Shown in pieces: positions 1-7,040 of a stretch of 14,292 bases of DNA. The stretch spans positions 50,299-64,590 of the forward strand of contig DGEO01000028.1 of assembly GCA_002385985.1 (NCBI GenBank). Reading direction: 5' to 3'. A model generated the notes under the pieces. It saw nothing but the letters and a program-made list of their open reading frames with translations. It had not been told where the DNA came from and searched no databases. Every line of letters begins with the position of its first letter. The stretch's first letter is position 1. The DNA is from Anaerolineaceae bacterium UBA3924 (lineage in GTDB: Bacteria > Chloroflexota > Anaerolineae > Anaerolineales > Anaerolineaceae). The translations under genes were made by a program, and so were the position numbers.

Positions 1-459
1 CTGGGCGGGGATTTCGCCTTCGCGGTGGACGATCACGGTGATTTCGGGCACCAGGTCCATGGTCAGGCGGATGTGGGCGGTGTACTCACCCAGATTGCGG
101 ATCGGCTGGGTTTCTATCTGGCGGCGGTCAACATCAACGCCGGTGGTCCGCTTGAGCTCGTCAGCGATCATCTGCGGCGTGACGGAGCCGTACAGCTTGC
201 CGGTGTCGCCAGCCCGCATGGGGAAGGCCAGGATGGCGCCGTTGATCCGTTCGGCCACAGCGCTCATTTCCTTGTTCAGCAGGGCGCGCTCGGCAGCAGC
301 CTTCTCGCGGATCTTGTCAGCCTGCTTGACCGCACCGGGGGTGGCCAGCACGGCCAGGCCCTGGGGGATCAGGTAATTGCGGCCGTAGCCGTCCGCGACA
401 CGCTTGATGTCGCCCGCGCGGCCCAGTTTGTAAACGTCTTTTACCAGGAGTACTTTCAT
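1..459 (-). CDS. rplI: 50S ribosomal protein L9, partial (C-terminal end beyond window)
   Basis: Translated on the minus strand from the ATG at 459, the frame is open for 153 codons to the window edge and begins MKVLLVKDVYKLGRAGD. It shows the L9 N-terminal signature: a GRAGDIKRVADGYGRNYLIP stretch at about residues 14-33, followed by GLAVLAT. The following region (about residues 42-75) is the lysine/alanine-rich connecting helix, and the rest matches the C-terminal RNA-binding domain. L9 binds 23S rRNA near the L1 stalk of the large ribosomal subunit. The usual length is about 150 residues, so only a few residues and the stop codon should be missing. A GAAAGGG Shine-Dalgarno (minus strand, 470-476) sits 10 bases before the start, and a near-consensus promoter lies at 520-548. 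L9 is often last in an rpsF-ssb-rpsR-rplI operon; here it has its own promoter, and none of those genes lies directly upstream. Identity is confident. Confidence 0.96.
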   Translation of the reverse strand, partial: MKVLLVKDVYKLGRAGDIKRVADGYGRNYLIPQGLAVLATPGAVKQADKIREKAAAERALLNKEMSAVAERINGAILAFPMRAGDTGKLYGSVTPQMIADELKRTTGVDVDRRQIETQPIRNLGEYTAHIRLTMDLVPEITVIVHREGEIPAQ

Positions 460-663
460 CGGAATCAAGCCCTTTCAATAGATTGGATAGGCGAAGGGTA
501 CAACGCCTCGAACGGACGAATTCTACCAGAGGTCCGGAACAGCGTCAATGAGCGCTGAATGCCGGGCGGAGATCCCTCATTCTCAGATCGATTTTCTCGG
601 TTTTGACCGTGCAGGTGGGAGAGAAGGTTGGAGGAGTGGAGGGATGCGGCTTGATGGCCGAAG
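460..663. other. Intergenic region between the PII-like gene and rplI
   Basis: This 204-base gap separates two genes that both read leftward. Apart from the rplI promoter and Shine-Dalgarno I see no further gene. A short CGGC-N6-GCCG inverted repeat just beyond the PII-like gene stop has no T-run on either strand, so I do not call a terminator. Read-through from the antiporter unit into rplI cannot be excluded. Confidence 0.5.
520..548 (-). promoter_or_regulatory. Sigma-70-type promoter of rplI
   Basis: Read on the minus strand, the -35 box is TTGACG (548-543) and the -10 box is TAGAAT (525-520), with exactly 17 bases between them. Each box has five of six consensus bases. Transcription would start near 512, leaving a leader of about 50 bases before the rplI start at 459. 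No attenuator hairpin is obvious in that leader. Confidence 0.72.
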
Positions 664-1029
664 TTAACTGCCGTTTTTCCGCGGGCGGGTCAGTCCGTAC
701 ACGCGGTCCAGGGGGATGACGCTCAGAATGCCCGTGTTGGGATGTTCCAGGTTTCCGACCACCCGTTCGGTGGCTGCTACCACCCGGTCGACCATTTCAT
801 CACTGTCCACGATGGTGAAGAGTGTGCGGTTGAGCGCCTGGGCGTGTTCCTTGAAGTAATCCAGGTTGGGCATCAGGGGAGCATCTTCGCGCAGGCCGGG
901 CCGGTGGCGCAGGCGCGCCAGCCCAGTGCTGGGAAGGATGGTGATTCCGCCAACGCCGCTGTCTTCCCAGGCCGTCAGCACATCGTCGAGATAGTCGGGG
1001 TCATGAAGCACAAACAGGATTAAAAACAT
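664..1029 (-). CDS. Small PII-like (ferredoxin-like fold) protein, probable regulator of the adjacent antiporter
   Basis: The protein has 121 residues and begins MFLILFVLHDPDYLDD. The order of likely secondary structure is beta (FLILFVLH), helix (DPDYLDDVLTAWEDSGV), beta (GGITILPSTG), a long variable charged loop (about residues 37-62), beta (RTLFTIVD), helix (SDEMVDRVVAATERVVGNL), then beta (GILSVIPLDRVYGL). This beta-alpha-beta-beta-alpha-beta plan, with a loop where PII proteins carry the T-loop, is what PII/CutA-like trimeric signalling proteins have. Canonical GlnB signatures, including the uridylylated Tyr motif, are absent. I chose ATG 1029 because the AGGAGG on the minus strand sits 8 bases before it; an in-frame GTG at 1038 overlaps that Shine-Dalgarno. 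The gene starts 12 bases after the antiporter stop, and its Shine-Dalgarno abuts that stop codon, so translational coupling is likely. A role in controlling the antiporter is inference from fold and position. No direct homologue is known to me by name. Confidence 0.6.
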   Translation of the reverse strand: MFLILFVLHDPDYLDDVLTAWEDSGVGGITILPSTGLARLRHRPGLREDAPLMPNLDYFKEHAQALNRTLFTIVDSDEMVDRVVAATERVVGNLEHPNTGILSVIPLDRVYGLTRPRKNGS

Positions 1030-1041
1030 TGGGTGCACCTC

Positions 1042-2277
1042 CTAATCCTCATCGATTCCCGGGGCCGGGTTGGCCGGCTGTACTCCGGCAGCGGTGCGCG
1101 CCTGCAGCTGGAAGGACCAGCGCAGCAGAGGCGGCGTCACCAGGGTGGTGACCAGCACCATGCTAATCACCGCAGAAAAGGCATTGGCGGAGAGCAGTCC
1201 GGATGCCAGGCCGGCGCTGCCAACGATCAGGCCGACTTCGCCGCGCGAGACCATGCCGATGCCCAGCTGCAGCGATTCCAGGTAGCTGAACCCGGATACC
1301 TTGGCGCCCAGCCCGCAGCCAAGGATCTTGCCCAGGATGGCCCCAATAATTACCAGCACCATGAGGACAAACGCGCTGCTTTCCAGCGTCCTCAGGTTGA
1401 CGGTCAAACCGATATTAACGAAGAAGATGGGCACAAGCAGCCCGTAGGCCAGTGCGTTCATGCCCTCTTGGATTTGAGCTTTTTCCGGGGTGCGGGAGAA
1501 CATCAGGCCGGCTACGAAGGTGCCGGTGATGGCCGCCATTCCGCCGACCACCTCAGCCAGAAGGCCGTAGACCAGCAGGATGACCAGGCTGAATGCCAGC
1601 AGCCCCTGGCTGATGGGCAGTTTGCGCACCCGGCGGCTGAGCGCAGGGAGCACGAACAGGCCAAAGGCAACCGAGAACGCGAAGAAGGCCAGCATGCGCA
1701 CCAGCACAAGCAGGATCTCAGCGCCGCTGCCGCCGCTCTGCAGCGCCAGAAAACCAGACAGCATCAGGATTACCAGGACATCGTCAAAGACCGCGGCCCC
1801 CAGCAGCCCCAGGCCGACCCGGCTGCGGAGGACGCGCATCTCCATCAACGTCTGGGCGGAAATGCTGACGCTCGTGGCGCCCATGGTCAGCCCGAGGAAG
1901 ATGGCATTGTCCATGGACACGCCGAACATCCGGCCGATCAGAACGCCCAGTCCGACGGGAACTACCACGCCCAGCGTGCCCGCCAGGGCGGAAACCCGCG
2001 CACTGCGCGCCATCTCGGACAGGTGCAGTTCCAGACCGGCGATGAACATCAGCAGCAGTACGCCCAGTTCACCGATCTCGGTGATCACTTCGCTTAGATG
2101 CGTATCGGCGAGGAAGGGGAGGTGGGTGATGTCCAGCAGGGAAGGGCCTAAGATCAGCCCGACGATCAACTCCCCCAGGACGGACGGCTGGCCGATCAGC
2201 GTTGTCAAATATCCGCCCAGCTTGGCGGTGAACAGGATGACGGCGAGGACAAAAACAAGCTGTAAAAACGGGGTCAT
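1042..2277 (-). CDS. Cation:proton antiporter of the CPA2 family (NapA/Kef type), membrane domain only
   Basis: This 411-residue, very hydrophobic protein has roughly 12-13 membrane segments and begins MTPFLQLVFVLAVILF. Family marks include GQPSVLGELIVGLILGPSLL (residues 29-48), GELGVLLLMFIAGLEL (69-84), the unwound-helix stretch GATSVSISAQ (133-142) and the ion-site motif VFDDVL (163-168) with the Asp pair D165/D166. In the family, an Asp-Asp pair is typical of electrogenic Na+/H+ exchangers such as NapA, whereas KefB/KefC have Gln-Asp, so sodium (or potassium) for proton exchange is expected. The protein ends soon after the last helix with a short polar tail (ARTAAGVQPANPAPGIDED). There is no TrkA-N/RCK domain, which Kef proteins carry at their C-terminus. 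The start has only a weak GGGAA Shine-Dalgarno. A TTGACA hexamer on the minus strand at 2312-2307 lacks a good partner -10. It heads a two-gene unit with the PII-like gene. Confidence 0.9.
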   Translation of the reverse strand: MTPFLQLVFVLAVILFTAKLGGYLTTLIGQPSVLGELIVGLILGPSLLDITHLPFLADTHLSEVITEIGELGVLLLMFIAGLELHLSEMARSARVSALAGTLGVVVPVGLGVLIGRMFGVSMDNAIFLGLTMGATSVSISAQTLMEMRVLRSRVGLGLLGAAVFDDVLVILMLSGFLALQSGGSGAEILLVLVRMLAFFAFSVAFGLFVLPALSRRVRKLPISQGLLAFSLVILLVYGLLAEVVGGMAAITGTFVAGLMFSRTPEKAQIQEGMNALAYGLLVPIFFVNIGLTVNLRTLESSAFVLMVLVIIGAILGKILGCGLGAKVSGFSYLESLQLGIGMVSRGEVGLIVGSAGLASGLLSANAFSAVISMVLVTTLVTPPLLRWSFQLQARTAAGVQPANPAPGIDED

Positions 2278-2313
2278 GCTTCATTCCCGGGCGTATATAT
2301 GATGATTGTCAAA

Positions 2314-2326
2314 GTTTACCATAAAC
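2314..2326. promoter_or_regulatory. Perfect palindrome in the divergent antiporter/mutase intergenic region
   Basis: GTTTA-CCA-TAAAC is a perfect 5-bp inverted repeat with a 3-base centre. It lies between the divergent antiporter (start 2277) and mutase (start 2397) genes. A second, offset inverted repeat, ATTGT (2305-2309) and ACAAT (2325-2329), overlaps it. The region is also AT-rich compared with its surroundings. It could be an operator for either gene; no known regulator consensus is matched with confidence. Confidence 0.3.
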
Positions 2327-2358
2327 AATTTCACTCTTATTTCAAACAGGCCATCGAG

Positions 2359-2364
2359 TATACT
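2359..2364 (+). promoter_or_regulatory. Candidate -10 box for the methylmalonyl-CoA mutase operon
   Basis: TATACT lies 32 bases upstream of the mutase start and has five of six consensus bases. The sequence 16-18 bases further upstream is only a poor -35 match, so an activator, or another promoter, may be involved. Confidence 0.4.
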
Positions 2365-2396
2365 GGGAATATCTCTCCGCAAGCACGAGGCTGAAT

Positions 2397-4049
<1,653 letters not shown>

Positions 4050-4067
4050 TCACGAGAGGGTGAAGAA

Positions 4068-4475
4068 ATGGCAAAAGTAACCAAAATCAACCATGTGGCC
4101 ATTGCCATCAAAGACGTGGATGAGTCGCTGGGCTTCTGGCACGACGCGCTGGGCCTGGATGTGGACCACATTGAAGACGTGCCTTCGCAGAAGTCGCAGG
4201 TGGTCTTCCTGCCGGTGGGCGGCAGCGAGGTGGAACTGGTCCGCCCGACGACGGAAGACTCCGGCCTGGCGAAGTTTGTCGCCGAGCGCGGCGGGGGCAT
4301 GCACCACCTGTGCCTGGAAGTGGATGACATCGAGGGCATGCTGGAGCAGCTCAAAGCCAAAGGTGTGCGCCTGATCAACGAGACTCCCCAGGTGCTGCCC
4401 GGCCGCAAGATGGCCTTTGTGCATCCCAAGAGCGCCGGCGGCGTGCTGGTCGAGCTGTACCAGCTGACTGACTAG
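4068..4475 (+). CDS. mce: Methylmalonyl-CoA epimerase
   Basis: This 135-residue vicinal-oxygen-chelate (glyoxalase-like) protein interconverts (S)- and (R)-methylmalonyl-CoA, feeding the mutase encoded just upstream. It shows the two repeated beta-alpha-beta-beta-beta modules: INHVAIAIKDVDESLGFW (residues 7-24) and GMHHLCLEVDDIEGML (77-92). Likely metal ligands are H9, H80 and E129 (in VLVELYQ), as in characterised epimerases. The length is normal for the family (about 130-150). A GAGAGGG Shine-Dalgarno at 4054-4060 precedes the ATG by 7 bases. Co-transcription with the mutase is very likely, and a strong terminator lies 18 bases after the stop. The pair fits conversion of propionyl-CoA-derived methylmalonyl-CoA to succinyl-CoA, or the reverse. 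Confidence 0.95.
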   Translation: MAKVTKINHVAIAIKDVDESLGFWHDALGLDVDHIEDVPSQKSQVVFLPVGGSEVELVRPTTEDSGLAKFVAERGGGMHHLCLEVDDIEGMLEQLKAKGVRLINETPQVLPGRKMAFVHPKSAGGVLVELYQLTD

Positions 4476-4493
4476 CTCTTACTCTTCGTAATC

Positions 4494-4524
4494 AACGCCC
4501 GACCCAACAAGTCGGGCGTTTTTT
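4494..4524 (+). terminator. Intrinsic terminator of the mutase-epimerase operon
   Basis: AACGCCCGAC (4494-4503) pairs perfectly over 10 bp with GTCGGGCGTT (4511-4520) around a 7-base loop (CCAACAA). The stem runs into an unbroken T stretch (4519-4524). It lies 18 bases after the epimerase stop, as expected for rho-independent termination. Confidence 0.92.
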
Positions 4525-4551
4525 ATCCGGTGCACCGCGCCTGTTTCGTTC

Positions 4552-4557
4552 TACAAT
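4552..4557 (+). promoter_or_regulatory. Candidate -10 box of the membrane protein gene
   Basis: TACAAT lies 45 bases before the start codon at 4603, just after the operon terminator. Five of six bases match the -10 consensus. The -35 region (near 4529-4534, GGTGCA) is weak. Confidence 0.35.
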
Positions 4558-4602
4558 AGGAGGGCATGGAGCAGGGCGAATAGAGGTAATGGGAGGTGAA
4601 GC

Positions 4603-5682
4603 ATGGATCAGTCTGTCTCCACCGAAACCGGAGCCAGGAGGGCGCTCCGCCCGCTGCCCCGGCACGGGTGGATTGGCCTGGCGCTGATCGCCGTGTTCTG
4701 GCCGGTCAACTGGCTGATGGGGGGCCTGCGCACCACGGTGGCCTTCTTCCCGCTCTGGCTGGGGTATTCACTGGTAATGGATGCGCTGGCGCTGCGCCAG
4801 AGTGGCACCTCGCTGCTGGCGCGCAGCCGCAAAGCCTATGTGGGGCTGTTCCTGGTGGCCTCTCCGGCCTGGTGGCTGTTTGAGGCGATCAATCTGCGGG
4901 TGCAAAACTGGGAATACCTGGGCGCGGAGAACTTCTCCCCTATGGCCTACTTCCTCAACGCCAGCCTGTGCTTTTCGGTGGTCATGCCGGCGGTGTTCGG
5001 CGCAGCAGAATGGTTTTCGGGCATGGGCTGGGTCCGCCGGATGAAGCCCTGGCTGGTCATCCGCAAGGACCGGCCCACCACGGTCGGGTTCTTCGTCACC
5101 GGCTGGGTGATGCTGGCGCTGCTGCTGGCCTGGCCGCGCTACTTCTTCCCCTTTGTCTGGCTGTCGGTATACTTCATCCTGGAGCCGGTCAACGTCTGGC
5201 TGGGCAACCGCTCGTTGGCAGACGATACGCAGCACGGCGACTGGCGGCGGGTGGTCAGCCTGTTCGCCGGGGTGCTGCTGACCGGCTTTTTCTGGGAGCT
5301 GTGGAATTATTACGCCTACCCCAAGTGGATCTACCACGTGCCCGGGGTGGATTTCGCCCGCATTTTTGAAATGCCGCTGCCCGGGTACGGCGGGTACCTG
5401 CCCTTCGCGCTGGAGCTGTACGCGCTGTACCACTTCGTGATGGGCCTGCTCGGGAACGGGCAGACCGATTACCTTCAGTTTGGCTCACACCGGGAGGATG
5501 CCGGCGATTCAGTCAGCCCCCGCCAGCGGGACGGCCTGGCTGACCAGCCCGGCCTCCTCGCTCTCGGCAACGCGGATGCCCTCCTCGACGTTCACCCGCG
5601 AGAGCAGCAGCCCGCCGGCGATGAAGAAGAGGATCAGCGAGACGATGCTGAGCCGGCTGCCGCCCATCCAGCGGCCGACTAG
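4603..5682 (+). CDS. Uncharacterised polytopic membrane protein; 3' end overlaps the convergent gene
   Basis: I do not recognise this family. The open frame has 359 codons, of which residues 1-294 look like real protein. After a basic N-terminus come about eight hydrophobic segments, roughly at residues 23-41, 44-62, 79-98, 114-137, 159-178, 181-200, 217-238 and 265-284. It is rich in Trp, Tyr and Phe. A striking polar/aromatic block lies at 231-272: WELWNYYAYPKWIYHVPG, then IFEMPLPGYGGYLPFALELY. The charged Glu and Trp residues within and beside membrane segments suggest a conserved functional site. The start is supported by a GGGAGGTGA Shine-Dalgarno (4591-4599). Residues 303-359 lie antisense to the MFS transporter gene and turn into charged, Asp/Glu/Pro/Ala-rich sequence, which is typical of a shadow frame. 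The natural stop may have been lost, or the genes may truly overlap by 174 bases. A membrane location is firm; the function is unknown. Confidence 0.72.
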   Translation: MDQSVSTETGARRALRPLPRHGWIGLALIAVFWPVNWLMGGLRTTVAFFPLWLGYSLVMDALALRQSGTSLLARSRKAYVGLFLVASPAWWLFEAINLRVQNWEYLGAENFSPMAYFLNASLCFSVVMPAVFGAAEWFSGMGWVRRMKPWLVIRKDRPTTVGFFVTGWVMLALLLAWPRYFFPFVWLSVYFILEPVNVWLGNRSLADDTQHGDWRRVVSLFAGVLLTGFFWELWNYYAYPKWIYHVPGVDFARIFEMPLPGYGGYLPFALELYALYHFVMGLLGNGQTDYLQFGSHREDAGDSVSPRQRDGLADQPGLLALGNADALLDVHPREQQPAGDEEEDQRDDAEPAAAHPAAD

Positions 5683-6828
5683 AGCAAACACCAGCGGACC
5701 GGCCGCGCCGGCGATCTTCTCGCTGATGCTGAAGAAGCTGAAGAACTCCGCCGAGCGGCTGGGCGGGGCCAGCCGGCCGAACAGCGAGCGGCTGAGCGCC
5801 TGGCTGCCCCCCTGTACGGTGGCTACAGCGAAGCCCAGCGCCCAGAAATGCCATTCCTGCGTGAGGAAGTAGCCGGCTATGGCGATCAGACTGTAAATGG
5901 CGATGCTGAGCAGGATGGACTGCTTGACGCCCAGGCGCTTCGCCAGCCAGCCGAACAGCAGGGAGAAGGGGATGGCCACGAACTGCACCATCAGCAGCGT
6001 GCCGATCAGCGTGGTCTGGGCGAAACCCAGCTCGGTGCCGTAGGCGGTGGCCATGGTGATGATGGTGCCGATACCGTTGTTGTACAGCCAGAAGGCGAAG
6101 ATGAACTTCGACAGCTCGCGGTACTTGCCGATTTCGGAGAAGGTATTCCGCAGCCGACCCAGGCTGGCCTGAACCGGGTTGTAGCGCAGTTCGTGGGGCA
6201 GCACCCGCCGCGCCGGTTCGGGCACGAAGAAGGCCAGCGGCAGGGTGAAGATCAGCCACCAGGCGGCCACGGTGAGAAAGACCAGCCGGGTGATATGCTC
6301 CACCTGACCGGCGGGTGCTGTCTGGATCATCCACAGGTTGACCGCCAGCAGCAGGCCGCCTCCTGCGTAGCCCATGGCATAGCCGCGGGAGGAGATGCGG
6401 TCGATATCTTCCGGCGGGGCGATGTGCGGCAGCAGTGAATCGTAGAAGATGATGGCTCCGGAAAAGCCCAGCTGTGCCAGGATGAAAATCAGCGCTCCCA
6501 TCAGCACGTCGCCGCTGCGCACGAAGTACAGCAGCGCAGTGGCTGCCACGCCCAGGGCCACGAACAGGAGCAAAAAGCGCTTCTTGCGCCCGTTGAAATC
6601 CGCCATGGCGCCCAGCACCGGTCCCAGCCCGGCGACCAGCACCAGCGCTGCGGCGGTGATCAGCCCCCAGTTCGAGGTGGCGATGTGGGCCGGCAGGTGG
6701 CTCGAAACCACACCGGTGTAGTAGATGGGGTACACCGTCGCCACCACGGTGGTGACAAAAGCGGAATTCGCCCAGTCGTAAAGAGTCCAGGAAAAGACAG
6801 CTCGTCCGTCGGAAGATTTGGTTTTCAT
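5509..6828 (-). CDS. MFS transporter of the UMF1 (Atg22-like) family
   Basis: The protein has 439 residues and begins MKTKSSDGRAVFSWTL. The opening FSWTLYDWANSAFVTTVVAT (residues 12-31) is the signature of the UMF1/Atg22-like branch of the major facilitator superfamily. About 12 membrane segments follow. The loop after the second or third helix holds the MFS-type FNGRKKRFLL motif, and the middle loop (about 190-230) is charged (PEPARRVLPHELRYNP). Fungal Atg22 exports amino acids from the vacuole; substrates of the bacterial members are mostly unknown, so I do not name one. I chose the ATG at 6828 because a GAGG lies 6 bases upstream. An in-frame ATG at 6861 would add 11 residues but has no comparable site. 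The 3' end overlaps the convergent membrane protein frame (5509-5682). No terminator is visible beyond the stop. Confidence 0.9.
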   Translation of the reverse strand: MKTKSSDGRAVFSWTLYDWANSAFVTTVVATVYPIYYTGVVSSHLPAHIATSNWGLITAAALVLVAGLGPVLGAMADFNGRKKRFLLLFVALGVAATALLYFVRSGDVLMGALIFILAQLGFSGAIIFYDSLLPHIAPPEDIDRISSRGYAMGYAGGGLLLAVNLWMIQTAPAGQVEHITRLVFLTVAAWWLIFTLPLAFFVPEPARRVLPHELRYNPVQASLGRLRNTFSEIGKYRELSKFIFAFWLYNNGIGTIITMATAYGTELGFAQTTLIGTLLMVQFVAIPFSLLFGWLAKRLGVKQSILLSIAIYSLIAIAGYFLTQEWHFWALGFAVATVQGGSQALSRSLFGRLAPPSRSAEFFSFFSISEKIAGAAGPLVFALVGRWMGGSRLSIVSLILFFIAGGLLLSRVNVEEGIRVAESEEAGLVSQAVPLAGAD

Positions 6829-6949
6829 GCGGGCCTCGGGTGTGATGGGGTCCCAGATCAAAGCCGGTGCAGTGCGTCAGGGCGGTGAGAGGCTGGAACG
6901 CCAGTGGGATGCTGCCCAACACCGGCGCGGTTCCATTCCGGCGGCGGGC

Positions 6950-6958
6950 TGGTATAAT
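6950..6958 (+). promoter_or_regulatory. Distal extended -10 promoter motif upstream of uvrA
   Basis: TGG followed by TATAAT (6953-6958) is a perfect -10 box with the TGn extension, which lowers the need for a -35 element. The -35 region has no good match. It would give a uvrA leader of about 75 bases. Confidence 0.5.
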
Positions 6959-6996
6959 TATCGGTCTGTTTAATGGAATAGGAAATAAAACATTTG

Positions 6997-7005
6997 TGCT
7001 ATAAT
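6997..7005 (+). promoter_or_regulatory. Proximal extended -10 promoter motif of uvrA
   Basis: TGC followed by TATAAT (7000-7005) is a second perfect extended -10 box, 47 bases after the first. It lies in an AT-rich stretch (6967-7020) that contrasts with the GC-rich surroundings. Transcription would begin near 7012, about 29 bases before the uvrA start. Confidence 0.6.
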
Positions 7006-7040
7006 ATCGTTTTGTATCTTATGGGAGAGGGAATGGGCCT

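Noticed and set aside
25..558. A 177-codon open frame on the plus strand
   Set aside because: It is fully antisense to rplI and its promoter; L9 is unmistakable on the other strand.
645..662. Possible terminator after the PII-like gene (CGGC-N6-GCCG)
   Set aside because: The stem is only 4 bp and no T-run follows on either strand.
1030..1038. GTG start at 1038 for the PII-like gene
   Set aside because: The GTG overlaps the AGGAGG Shine-Dalgarno itself. The ATG at 1029 has proper spacing and lets the protein begin directly with its first beta strand.
1033..2097. A 354-codon open frame on the plus strand, very rich in Gln, His, Asp and Ala
   Set aside because: It is antisense to the antiporter; the codons for hydrophobic membrane residues read backwards give this Gln/His-rich composition. 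There is no real protein signal.
6829..6861. Upstream ATG at 6861 for the MFS transporter
   Set aside because: It has no convincing Shine-Dalgarno. The ATG at 6828 has GAGG 6 bases upstream, and the family signature begins shortly after it.
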